64,000 nt of DNA from Tetrahymena thermophila SB210 (taxonomy: Eukaryota > Ciliophora > Oligohymenophorea > Hymenostomatida > Tetrahymenidae). The stretch spans positions 558,001-622,000 of the forward strand of contig NW_002476387.1 of the NCBI RefSeq assembly GCF_000189635.1. Reading direction: 5' to 3'. This document shows, one piece after another, positions 24,901 through 38,000 of this stretch. Position 1 is the stretch's first letter, and every line of letters begins with the position of its first letter. The notes beneath the pieces are model-generated. The model was not told the origin of the DNA, did not search any database, and saw only the letters and a list, made by a program, of their open reading frames with translations. Position numbers and translations under genes: made by a program.

Positions 24901-27900
24901 TAAATATTTTATCCATTAATTTATGAAGTCTTTGAGAATGAGAACTGTTTGCATCAGCATCAACCTTCTCAGTTTGACTCTAACTAGCTGCAGTAGTCTT
25001 TAGAGATAATTGATAATAATTAAATATGTAAAATTAAAAAATAAAAAAATAAAACCTTTTAAAGGGTCTCCTTTTTTTGATCAAGAATCTTTTTCTGTTC
25101 TAGATAGGATTCAACTGTTTTTGGAAGAGATAATGAAGTAGAGGTTGGATAGAGTTCTTCCCAATAATAAAGAACTTTAAGCAAGAATGTTAAATCTTCT
25201 TCTTCACTAAGCTATCCAAGAACAATATAAGTATTAGAAGAATTATCACTCTTTTCAACAACAGAAGCATTTTTATCTCTTTTTTTATTTTATTCTGAGT
25301 TAAAAGTCAAATAAAGGGAGCTGTTTCTATTCTTAAATTAATTAGAAATTTGAACTTTTGTCAAAAGTTTGGTTAGAGATTATCTTAAAGTAGGCTCACT
25401 TTATTCACCCTTTTCATTCAGAATATAATTTCCGATTTTTTCAAACAGCAAATTAATATAATGGAGTGGGAAAATTTTGCTTGATGGCTTATTGAATTCA
25501 AGATAGGTCTTTTTTAAAACAGGCTTAGGAATTGTTTGGAGGATTTGCATGTAATTTTAAGTTAATTCCTTTGAACAGTGAACACTTATCTCTTAAAGGT
25601 TTTAAACTTCGTAAAAGAAATATTTAGGATTAAATGGTGATGATAATATATTATTATTTTTAGCTTAGTCATCATTAATAATAAACAAATGAGAAAGTTT
25701 CTTTAAACACCTTAATACTAGTCTTACTTAAACAGGTGTTTCACTTTGGTAAGCATAGAAAAGTAAGCTTTGAGTGAGCTCATAAAAAACTGGCAAGTCA
25801 CTTGTGACATTCTTCTTTGCTTGTTTCTATTTTTCTCTCATTGGTGAATATCTCTTTGAAAGACAATAATCTAGAGTCTAAAGTAAAAATGAAAGTCTTA
25901 ACTGCCCTACTGGGTCAAATATTCTTAAGAAAACACGAGCATTTATTTCATAGTTTTCTTTTTTATTTTCTTCTGCACCTGCTATCTTTTATAAGCCATA
26001 CTCTTTCATAATATGGTTGTGAATAACTTCTATCAATACTTCTACATATCTGTAAGGTGCAGACTGAATTACTTTATTTAAAATATTTTCAACTAGATGG
26101 TTCATATAATTTACTAATAACACTATGTCTTCAAATTTATTATACATTTATGAAAAAGATGTAGAAATTAATCCAACACTGAGTAAATTTGAGAAGAATG
26201 TATTCAAGCCTGCCCAGTATTAGTCATTATTCTAAGTATTGTTTGATGCTGATGAAGATTGAGAGTTTCCTTATGAAGTTAATCTACGAATTTTCCAAAG
26301 CAAATCGCTGGTTCCGCTGACCATTGTCAAAATATCTGCCAATGCTAAGTTGATTGTTTTCAGCTATTCCTAGAGAATTCCATTTAAACCAATATTCATT
26401 TTATTCTCAAATTTCACTTTTTAGACTTGGATTATCATATCTTGTAGACGAATTTTCATCATCTTCTCAACTTTTTTGTTTATAACCTCAATTGACTTTG
26501 TAAAACTGGTTTTTAGCTCTTCTACGTAAAGTTCTTTTAGATTTCTACCTGCACAAGTGACATCTTAGTGTAAATCGCAGCCAAGTAAATCGTTTACAAT
26601 GCCTATCACATACCTTTTGAAATAAAAATAAAATTTATACAATACTTTTATAATTTTTAAAGTTAGCTATTTACCTTTCGAAGCAGGTGTTTGAGGTAAG
26701 AGAGTAAACAGAATTTAACAAAGAAATTGATGCAATTCTTCTTGAGCAACGATAGTCTTAGTGATCTAGTATTGTTTTGATATCATCACACTTGACATTA
26801 GAACAAAGGAAAAACGCTATTGATTTTAGTGGGTTATAGTTATGGATAGAATAAAGTTCATTGTACTCTTCTGTTTATTCGAAAATTTCAGGTATTTCAT
26901 CTTACTTTCTGTATTGCTTCCATTTTTAGTAAGAATCAACCCAAGCTCTAAAACTTCTAAGTTTATCTTTATCAATAGTTTTTTCATTTATAGGCTAAGA
27001 TATAGATCTATTAACTCCAACTGGCTTTATGTCCAAATCAGAGAAAGTTGAATCTCCTCTTGACAATCCTCCAGCTAAATCAGGTAAATCATCCATCATA
27101 TCTGTTACACTACCATCAATCGATTGATTTGTTTGGCTTGATGTACTTTAAGCATAAGCTTGCTTATAGTTAAGAGACAATAAAAAGAGACACTTTTATG
27201 CTATTTAAACTCCAATAATTTCATACGCAGATCTCTATTCTAAAATTTGCAATTAAAATGAAGATTCACCTTACTTTTTGCTTGCATCCTTTTAACTTTT
27301 TACTAATTTAATTAAGGTTTATTTGCAAATATTGTAAATTCTTTTTGTTGTAGTTAATATATCATCTTCATCATAAGAAATGTTTCGAGATTCACAAAGT
27401 TATTTCAGAGCATCATTATTACCACCTCCATATCTTTTTTAGAATTTTTCCCATAAGAATGATTCAAGTTCTGGTTAAAATTAAAACTCTTCTTCTTTCT
27501 AACTCATTTACTTATTAAGAACTTTGCGTGAAGCAGTTCTTCTGAGCTAACGATTAAAGTCGATATCCTCTTAGATTTCTTCATCGCTTTCTATTTATTC
27601 CTTCTCTTCTTCGTTTTCATCCTCAATCCTTTCCACTCTTCTTGGTACTCTTTTTTCTCCATTTTGTAGCTTTTAAGATTCTTTTTCATTATTTTTTTCA
27701 GTGTTTGATGCAGATGTTTAATTAGTTTACTAATTACCTACTTCTTTTTAAGGCTATGAAGATTTTGGTTTATTTGAACTTGATATTGGAGCTCCCTACC
27801 TGATAAATTTAATTTTTTTACCTTATTTTACTATTTTCTCAGTAGGTTTGCTTTAGATAGCTGGTTTTTGAGCAGCCTCTTCTTATTATTTTTTCTTTAG

Positions 27901-30900
27901 CTACTCTTCTTTTTCTATTTATTCTAACTAAGCCTTCTTTTCCTAGAGTATTTTATTTTATTCATCATCAAATTCTACTTTAGCCTCATAGAGACTCTCA
28001 ATGGTGTGTTAAAATTCTTTCTCTTACTAGACTAGATTAAGCATTTTAGCAATAATTTCATTACGAGTAGTTTACAAACCTTGCAAATGGTCTATGATAT
28101 ATTCTTTACTTTATGAAAGGCCTATCTAAATCAGACCGCAGTGATACAAACATGCCAAAAACAGTAAGGCTTCACACTAGAACCAAAGCTCTTTGAACTC
28201 CTTTTTAAAAGTAGGTCTATTTGTATTTAAATTAAAAGTGTTTATTTAATAAATATATAGATAAATAAGTAAATTGATAAAGTGTCAAACCTAATCTTTT
28301 CATGAGTGTATTATGTAGGATCTTTTAATTTAGAGCTGACCTCTTAATAAAAATTATAGAATTCTCCTTGCTTTTCCTGAATTTATTTGATGTAGCTAGA
28401 TAAAATTGAGTTAGTAACTTAAACATTCCAGTTAATAGAAGCAATAGTAGGTTCTGTATCTTGATTTTATTCTTATTTTTCTTTGCAGAAGTTATATTTA
28501 AAACATCTTTCAACATAGTCATCACTTAATTACTAAAATATTAAATTAATAATTCAAAGATAAAATTAATTGAAAATTAATTTACTCTATAGAGTTTAAA
28601 GTACAAATCTTATTTTAAAGAAGAATGTGTGTTTTCATGTGTAGTAGGTACTTAAAACTTTTAGAAAATAGCTAGGGCTTGTTCAAATCCTTAAGTTGCT
28701 ACTACATTTGAGATATCCCATAAACCTTGAGCTGGATTAGTTGAGAAATCTTCAAATCTTACAAGATAATCTTCTCTGTTCTTAGAGCTATAGCCATTTT
28801 TTAAAATAGCTAACTTCAAAAAGTTATTCAAATTTTTTTCTTTTGCTGAAACAATTGAATTCTAACTAATATTTTTAATTGCTTCAGATATAGAAATAAT
28901 GCATAATTTCATAGTATTAAGCCATTCTGTTAGTAAATCTTCATTGCCAAATCTGTCAATAATTTTTTTAAACTCTTCAGATGCTTCTTCCTCAGACCAC
29001 ATTTTTTTATTCATACCATAAATAGGTCTTGCACTTATTTTGTATCCCCATCTTTTTTATCATTTTTTTATTAATTAAATAAATAAATAAATCAAAAAAA
29101 AATACCTGCTGAGAGATTTTTCGTCTTTTGCATGACCAGAGGAATGGAACTCCACTTGAATAGTATTTCCTAGAAGAATGAGCTACCTTTTAGGAACAGC
29201 TTTACCTGAAAGTTTGAATGTCTTTCCTAATCCTTCTCTACTTTAAATATTGTATCCTGTTTGTGTGCCTTTTTAGTAGTCATACCATCCACTAATTTGT
29301 AGGAAATCATTGCTAGCATCGGATTAACACCTCTTATCAAAGTGGATAGCTATTGCAATAGCGCCAGGGAACATATTTTGCTCAAACTAAATTACTTTGC
29401 CTCTCTCGTAAGGATGATTTGTTTCAAATACTTTTTCAATAGTTTAATCAAGACCTTCAGAGTGATTAGCGTAAATCTGTTCAGCGAAACATAATTCGGA
29501 TGGTAAATTGTCATTTTAATCTGAATTAGTTGTGCCTTCATTTTGCTAAACAGATCCTTTTTCTACCATCAAAATTTTTTTCATATGAGCAAATATCTTT
29601 TTGAGTGTGTAAAAAATATCAATGCTCTTAGGATAAACAGAAATAGAAGAAGCAAAGCTCAATTGTAAGTACAAAGCAAGACATCCATTAATTTCCTATA
29701 TAAGTTATCTGAGATAGTCTTTTGATGCAGCAGTTTAGATATTTTTTATATTTTGAGCTAGACATTCTAATGCACTTTCAATTAAATTGATGAACCTTTT
29801 GCTAATTTTGTATCTTTATTCCCATTCAATTTAGCCATTCTTTATTTTTAAGAGCTATATTTAGAACTCTTCCAAAAGATATCTTACTAATTTCCATAAT
29901 AATAAGCCACTCTTAAAATTTTATTATAAAGTAATATCGCTTATTTAGCATGAGCTTATTGCCTCATCTTCTATCATCTTCCAAAAAGTCTAACTGTATT
30001 CCTTGTGCTTTTCAATTTAACTTTAAGATATGTAGATGTCTTCCTCATCTTCTTCAATTTCCTTCTTTTTAGCATCTAACTAAGAGTTTTCTAATGTTTT
30101 AGGAGATTTTTCAGGATATACAAAAAGCTGATCATATAAATCTTCAAAGCTGCTATGATAAATCAAAATTTCTTTGCAATAAGTGATATCATCGAAAAGG
30201 AGACGGGCAATAGGTTCGCAAAAAGTTTTTTGAGTGACCTTTAAATATCTGTTTCTTCTATAAATATTATTAATATTAGTGTTCTAGTCAACTTCATCAA
30301 CTACATCTGATTCTTTTATTTATTCAACCATGTATTCTTTTAAAGGGAAGTCTTTTAAAATTGATTAGCATACATCAACTTAATTCTTATACAATATTTC
30401 AATCCAATTAAGGTTATCAGATAAATTTGTATCCTATTAAATTTAAATAATTTAAAATTCATTTTTTTGTTAAATCTAATAACTTACTTTTATGCTGCTT
30501 TGAATATTTTTTATTTGATTTAAAATATTTATTTAGTTTTAATGATTTTTAGTTAAAAAACTCCAGCTTTCCTAGATAATCGTAATCATTAATTGCTTTA
30601 TATCTACAGAAACTTATTAATCTTATAATAAGTTAAAGAATTTTTAAATTAAGAGAGAAAATTTTTCATCCATTTATTACTCTCTGATGGTTAAGAGCTA
30701 GCAATGCTTTAGCCAGTAAAGCAGAGAAGTAAGTAATAAAATAGCTTTTCTTTAGGCTAAATTTGAAGATTTATCAAAAGAATCTAAAAAGCTAACTATT
30801 TTTTAATAAATATAATTAAATGTTTCAACAGACCCATTAATACAAAAGGCATAAATTTTTTGAATTTCTCTTAAAGCCTTCTACTAGCTTTTTAATTATT

Positions 30901-33900
30901 CTCTCTCTTTTTATATCAGAGGTTTTTAGTATTCAAGTTGTTTATTTAAGCGCTATAATAGCTTTGTTTTTTGTCTGCTTAATAATTTCTTTTCTTCTGC
31001 TGCAATAACGCTTGAACTGGCAGTTGAATTAGATTTTTTAGAATTTAATTCGCTTAAAGAATAACCGTATGTATAATCCCATCTATTTAATTTCCATGGA
31101 AATTCTAAGCGATACCTCTATAAAATTAAAAGTTTTTTCATAAAATGAATAGAGAATTCTTCAAAAATATGAGAGTTTGAAGTTTAATTTTCACTTTAGC
31201 TTGCTATATTTGAAGAAAAGTTATTTAAGGTGTCAACTTTATCAATATAAGAGTGTAATTTTTGATCTATGTACTTATTTTGATCAAACACTAATGTAAT
31301 TAAAGAAGGGAATACATTAGTATAAGGATTAAGTAACCAATTTAATACATAATAGACTCCATTTTTAATATCATAACAAACATGATAACTTGGATTATTT
31401 TGATGAATCTTTTTGTTACTATCTAATTTTGTTATAAGAGTTGTTTTCATTAATCTTTTTCCAGAACTGCTCTAAGCTTTTTTGTCAGTAGCAGTAGCCA
31501 CTAAAGGCTATGTTCCACTATCTTTTCTTATCGATTCTTCTTTCTTCATGCTTAACCTAATAATAATTATTTAATAAAAGTTGATTATTAATTTAAATGA
31601 TTTACTTTTTGCCTTCAATTTATAAAGAAGCTTAGCCATTAAGCTACTACATCTACTAAATATTTTGTTAAAAGGACTTTTATATTTCCTAATACATAGT
31701 AGCTGATTTATCTTTAGATGTAAAGCGAATAGTATGATTGAATTTAGCTAAAAAGTCATTGCTTTCCTTTAAACTGTTTAATGACTACTCATCTCCTTAA
31801 AATATTTTATTAAGAAACTAATTATTTGCTTCAGATAAATTCTCGTTATTTTTAATACTGTTCATGAACTTAAAATATGCTTAAGGATCTATTTCATGAA
31901 TATCTTTTGGGTTTTTAGAAAATATTTTAATACCCTGTTCACTATAAAGAGTAATTTAATCCTTATTCATTGTCCACAAAGAACATGAAACATTTAAAGG
32001 AAGTATTATAGAATGTTCTTTGACAACAATATCAGATGTATTTTTGATATTTTTTTATGTCTCTTGTGCTATTTCTGATTGTGCTAATAAAGTCTTTTAA
32101 ATTATTCCAAATTTTGTTTTTTTCTACTCTTTTTTTACATCTTATTTAGAGCTTGGAGTCTAAGGAATTGTAGTTTTGCTACCATCTTTCTTTTATTCCT
32201 CTTGTATTTTATTTACATCAATTTTCTTACTTTCTTTCTCAAGTAATTAAATACTGCTTTACTTTTATTGCTCTTCCTCATTTTTCTAATCTGGCTACTA
32301 CTAATTCTTTTCTTACTCAGGTTGTTATTTTTCCTAATTTAAATCTTAAGGCTGTTATTGTGGTTGCTATTACTAAACCTAAGATGGTTGCTTATTTAAT
32401 TCAGGTTGGTACTACTCTTAAATTCCAAGAAGTTAGTATTCATCAATTTAAATAAATTCTTCTTCTACTTTTTCTTTCTTTTTCTCTATCATAGGAGACT
32501 CTATGTCATACTTGTAAAGATAGAATTCTATCATGCGAATTTATTCATTATCTTCTGGAGGCTGAGTTTAAGTAACTGCTGAAGTACTACTTTTTGTTGC
32601 CTTTGCTTTAATTTTTTTTACTAATTTTTAGGATGCCTATTCTTCAGCTTAAGGCTATTCTGGTGCTTTAATCTTCTCCTTCTTCTTATCCTCATTTATT
32701 TAAGTCAAATTGGGAGGTGGTGGAACTGGTATTAAATCTTTGGCTTCTGGTGCTTTAGTATCTTTCAAGTTTTAAACAACTATCTTCTTTCCAATTATAT
32801 AAAGATAATCCCCATCACTTAATAAAGGGAAGTTCTTATTGAGCTACTGCTACTAAGCTCCTTCAAATATATCTTCATTTTTTAGCTAAATTGTATCTAC
32901 TTATTCTAATGTATCACAATTATATATATCTATTAGTCCAGACTGCTATTATTAATTAATAGGTGGCATTTAGGAACAATATTTTAAAAATAAATTAATG
33001 AGTGCATTACCTCCTTAGTTGAAGTTCTTAAATATAAGCTTCCTTTTAAATATGTCCAGCATATTTCTTCTTGTTTGCTGACTTACTAGCTTGCATATAC
33101 TTTTCCTGGAATAGTATTATTGTTTCCCGTACCTACTTTGTAAATGCCACCATCGGCTGAGCTTATGTAAATATACAAATAAGTTCCATCTGTTGTCATT
33201 GAAGTTGTAAAGAAGGATTATTTATAGAATTATTGAAAACTAGATACTTTAAACCCTCCCTAATCACATAGATTTCTCATATAATGTAATTTACTTCCCA
33301 TTTTTATTTGTTTCTCAATTTTATCAAAACATGGATTTACAACTGCACTAAATCTTTAAATAAAAATATCCTATTCAGCTTCATTTAATAGCTGTTTACT
33401 CTCCTCAATAATATCTAAAATTTAAATCTATTTTTATATCAAATTTTAATTAAAATTAAGTAGTTAAAAATTAAAAAGTGAAGTTAATAGTTATTAATTA
33501 ATTTCAGCTTTTAAAGTATCTCAGAAGTAGACAATTTAATTTTATTGAAAATATGTGCTTAAAGATATTATCTGACGATTTTAATTTTTATATTTTGCCT
33601 TTTCTGTTCTAATCTGCTTTCATTTTTAAGAAAAATTAGAATCTAAACATAAAAAATGAGAAAAATCGACAAAATGAACAAAAAAGTTATCATAATAAGC
33701 CTTCTATAACCTAATCAGCTAAAAATGTATGTAAAATTTATTTGGTATTTCATTTTTATTTAGTTTTATGCAATTTGACATAAAATCAGGAAAATTTTAA
33801 TTTTATTGATCAGAAGAAGGATTTGAACAGCAGATTTTTCTTGATTAAAGTACACTTCAGTAATACTTAAAAAAAAAGTAATAAAAGCTTACCAAATCTT

Positions 33901-34763
33901 CAAAGCTACCTCTATTGAAATTAACGTAGAAAATAGCAATAGTTGAATCTATAATTAAATCTAAAGCAGACTTTCTATTTTTTTGTTCTACCTAGCTTTA
34001 TTGCAATACAGCTAAATTTTACTTTATTACCTATTTCACCTTATTTATAAATTCTTGGTTGAAAAACTCTGGCTCATTAAACTATGATAGCAATGGTTGT
34101 TTTTTAATGTCTTTAATAAAATCACTTAAATCAAAGGGCCATTTGCTAGGATTGTTTCCTTTTAACTTATTAAAATTCCACTAATCTAGTGCACAGTCTT
34201 TGATTTTTTGTATTTCACTGTCAAAATCTTTTATTTTATTAAAACAAATATTGAATTCCACTTTTAATACACACTTTTAAGTAATTTCGAAGATCAATTG
34301 CACAGCTTTATTCAATGAAAAAATGTTTCCATTTTTCATTTAAATATTTTACATAAAATGTTAAACTAAATGAATTATTGAATGAAAACTTACCTTCAAC
34401 TAATCCAAAAGAATTTTAGCTTTTATTCTTAAGATTTTAGTTAATTTATATGGAATTTCTGAAATGGTATTCTGAAATTTAATTCTTTAAGCTTTTAGTG
34501 AATATATTTGTTTACTAATCTATTTATTTGATGCTTTTCTCTCTCAACTTTTCCAAAGCACTCTCTGAAAACTCTACTGTTTGGTTTAAAGATTCGAATG
34601 GAGTGCTCAAATTTAATTCTTTAACGTCATGCTAAATAGACTTCTCACATACTCCGATTGTTTCTTTTAATGAGGAGAAGTATAAGAAATCAGGATCACT
34701 ACCATAATTTTATAAATTTAAGAAATTGTCGTCTCCTAATTATATATGATTTGGCAAACTCAT
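17513..34763 (-). CDS. giant HECT-domain E3 ubiquitin ligase (about 5,000 aa), HECTD4/HERC-like
   Basis: Read from ATG 34763-34761 to TGA 17515-17513 through more than a dozen A+T-rich introns, the largest 33428-33892. The C-terminal 450 residues are a HECT domain: VMGESGPYRQFF in the N-lobe, LRFVKFCWGQERLP, and the catalytic motif DTCFFNLELPAY, with the active cysteine codon at 17690-17692. It ends in an acidic tail. A RanBP2-type zinc finger (W-x-C-x2-C-x3-N-x6-C-x2-C) lies at 20423-20482, just before a Lys/Glu coiled coil (20300-19700); such fingers can bind ubiquitin. A module near 29550-28650 contains NHPYERGK, an FPGA segment and FDKRC, like the beta-sandwich of HECTD4 and ZZEF1. Near the N-terminus, propeller-like strands occur (TDGTYLYIY followed by GIYKVGTG; LLSDGDYLYIIG). 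Several disordered Gln/Glu/Lys-rich linkers occur (27600-27950, 32200-32700). In the segments I read, exons joined in phase without TGA, so I treat it as one gene; exon joins in the middle are approximate. Confidence 0.75.
20423..20482 (-). other. RanBP2-type (NZF) zinc finger within the giant ligase
   Basis: The residues WSCDTCTLQNAWESQICDAC match the W-x-C-x2-C-x3-N-x6-C-x2-C consensus exactly. In other proteins this fold binds ubiquitin or RNA. It is preceded by a Gln/Pro/Ala stretch and followed by an acidic linker and coiled coil. Confidence 0.85.
33428..33892 (-). other. long intron (465 nt) in the giant ligase gene
   Basis: Donor GTAAGC follows ..GSFEDL, and the acceptor ..AAATAG precedes IQILDIIEESK, both phase 0. 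It is several times longer than most introns in this window and might hide a small exon. Confidence 0.5.
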
Positions 34764-37700
34764 CTTATAATCTATATTTTAGCTTGCTCTAATACTATTT
34801 TATCAAATTGGGTCCTTGATTGCTTTACTAATTTATTAGCTTCTTAATTTAGTTTTGTTATTATTTTTTCTTCCTGTCCTACTCTTTTTCTATCTGATCT
34901 CTGATTGCTTGTATATTGAAAAAGATACTTCTTGTTGATGATTGTATTTATTATAAATTATATTTATTATTATTTTTCTTTTTTATAAAATTTCTTTCTA
35001 TGAACAATATCTTAAATCCTCAAAATAAATACGATAAATTATAAACATTAATTCTTTGTGATCTTAATAGCAATAAACTCATTAAAAAATGCGCAACTTA
35101 AATATCGTTCATAAAATTTTTTTCGTTTCTAAATTCTGTTTTTCAATTTTTAATTTTAAAAATTATTTTCTATATTTTTTTTTTTATAAAAATATTTTTA
35201 TTTTAAAATATTTGATTTTCAATTTTAATATTTGCTTGAATAAATAAAAAAAAAAATTAAAATTGATTAATTTTTACTCAAATGACACATTTAACAAATA
35301 GCTGTAAAAAAAGCTCTAAATATTTTTTGATAAACTATCAGCAATAAATTTCTTATAGTTAATTTTATTTACTTTATTTCAAAAAGTAAATCATGAGATT
35401 TTGCTATATATATAGATTGAAAGGTATTAAAGCTACAATTAATTATATAATTTTGTAACTTTAAAAAAAAGTGTAATATTTAAAATTTATTTAACAACCT
35501 ATAGATCCTCTCAAAAACATAAATTTTGAATTTCTGTTATAATTAAATTATTCTGATTACATCAAATATATTTTATTTAATATTTTAATACCTAATAAAA
35601 AAGAATTTTTAATGAGTTAGATAATTAATATTTAAAATATTAGAAATTTAACAAAAATTTTGATTTGAATTTTATTGGATAATTTTATTTACAAAATTTA
35701 ATATCATTAAAATTTTATTTTTATTTATTACTAAAAATTAATTTTTGTTTCCTTATAATAACTCAAATATTTTAAAATAAAGAATTTTAAAAATCAGTAA
35801 ATTTGGTTATAAGCAAAAAAACATTCTAGAGACAAAAGTAATTGAGAAAAAATAAGAATTAATATTTTTTTTACTTTTTATTGATGGCAAGTATCAAAGT
35901 ATTAGGATAGCTTCCCTTAATTTTTAAGAGATAAAGTTGTTTTTGTTTGATTTTTTATTAGGTTGTTGATGATTATTTTTAAACTATTGTGCTACTTCAT
36001 AAGATATAATTGTCAATGTTTGAATGTTATTTACACAAAAGGCTTTTGCAAATTGCATTTTTATTTCAAAGTTTATTAATTAATTTTTAATTTATTATTT
36101 GATTTTATAAAAAGTAACAATAGATATATAATTTTTATGTTAACAAAGTTAATTTTTTATTAATTTTATTTAAGTTATTTCATTATTTTTTAAAATTTAA
36201 AGTAATATCTTTATAATATACCTAAAGTACTTTAACTTAAAATAAAAGTTGGTGAAATATTTATATATTGGGGAAATATAGATGAGTGTATTTATAAAAA
36301 AAAGTCCACTAAAGTGTTTATATGATTAATTTTAATCATAATTAAAATTTTTAAATTGATTTTTCTTATTGTTTTGTCAAAATCTTTATCAATCCAATAC
36401 AAATTTTTAAGCTTATCTTTTTCTAAATGTATAAATGTTAAAATATTCAAATTTATTCTTTTCTGAATAGAAAATGTAAAAAAAGCTGATAAAAATAAAA
36501 AAGAGATACTAAATACGAGAACAATTGCTTGAATTAATTCTATTTATTTTGTTTTAAATATGATTCTGTCAACTTAATTAATTTACCTTACTGTAATTTA
36601 AACATAGTTATTGATGCAATTTAGTGAATTAAAGCATTTATTTATCATAAATAAAAATAATATAAGTATTAGATTTAAATTTGTTTAGTTTCTTACTTTT
36701 AGAACAAATTTTTAAGAAAGTATAACAAAGTATTTTGAATTTTAGCGTTTTTATAATTATATCAATAAATGGAAAAGAAGATGAATGCATCAATAAGTAT
36801 ATTATTTAAAAAAATCTAAAATAGGAACTTAATTCTATTTGAGAAACAAAATACCTTAAATTTTTATAAGTTAAGGCTTATATTAAAATTTTGTGTTTTT
36901 ATTTATTAGATTTTTAAGGGTAATTTGATAAATATTATTAAAATAAAAGAAATCTTAATTTAGCAAGAATTGCAAAACTGATAAAAAAATGATATTAATT
37001 AATCTAGTTTAATCTTTATTTTTTTAATTGATGCTATAAACAGTAAAAAAATTTTCTAAAATAAACTTGAATAAAATGTTTCTTTAATTAGATAAAAAAT
37101 TTTACAACAAGTTTAAATATTTCATAAATAATTTAAAACAATAATCGGATTTGCTTAATAATCTAATTAAAATCAATATTATTAACTGATCTGCAAAAAA
37201 AAACTAAAATTAGAAATAATAGCAAAATTTTATAAAATTATCAATAACTATTTTTTTTAAATATCTTTTTATTTTTAAAAATTTAATTATTTTGATTTTA
37301 ATGAAATTAGATATTCAAATTATATTTAATTTAACAAATATCTTTTCAATCTACCATTTTAATATCTATGAATTATTTTTTATTAAGATAATTTTACTTT
37401 TTAACAAAAATCTATTCACTAAACTATTTTATTACTATTCTTTATTATTAATTTTTTTTACTTCTCTTACAATTAGGTAAATAAATTGTATTAGTCAAAT
37501 AATGTGGTGATGAATATTATTTGGTTTTAAATATTTAAAATTATGATAGAATATTCCTTTGAAAAGTGTTTATAATGTTATTTTTATTTTTTAAAACAAT
37601 ATAAAATAATTTGAAATTTAATTTTAAAATAGCTTTTATAATTGAAAAAAATAATATGTAATTTATATTTGATAAAGTATGATATTAATTTATTGATTTT

Positions 37701-38000
37701 TACTTTTGCATTAAAGTTAAATATATGAGCATTTAATCTTATAAACCAAACAAGAATGATGCAATTTACTTTCAAAAGATTTTTTTTTTCAAGCTTAATC
37801 TTTTCTTTATACAAGTTGTCAGAAATTAATATACTTTTCATGTGATTTTACATTTCTTATGATAAATTACAAACATTACATCAAATCTTATCGCTTGTGG
37901 CTATTAAAATAGAGATTAAGATAGCTATCTCCCAGATAAAAAATAAGTTAATAAATATACTTAAAGTATTAAAGTAGAGAAAAAAAAGATATTTTAGGAG
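34764..38000. other. long gene-poor region
   Basis: About 3.2 kb of very A+T-rich DNA between the giant ligase and the S1P lyase. The first 200 bases (34764-34960) are less A+T-rich. On the minus strand they hold an open charged frame (Lys/Gln/Arg-rich, helix-like) with no ATG, perhaps an upstream exon or 5' leader of the ligase gene. The rest shows only fortuitous Ile/Phe/Asn/Lys frames (for example 37292-37480 and 37584-37841). No RNA gene, inverted repeat pair or transposon was recognised. The last hundred bases should be the promoter and leader of the lyase gene. Confidence 0.5.

Noticed and set aside
17513-34763. Possibility that the ligase region is several genes
   Set aside because: In the segments read, exons join without TGA and no internal 3' end plus new start was evident; kept as one gene at reduced confidence.
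37292-37841. Two short Phe/Ile/Lys/Asn-rich frames in the gene-poor block
   Set aside because: Composition matches random A+T-rich DNA and there is no motif, intron structure or neighbour support.
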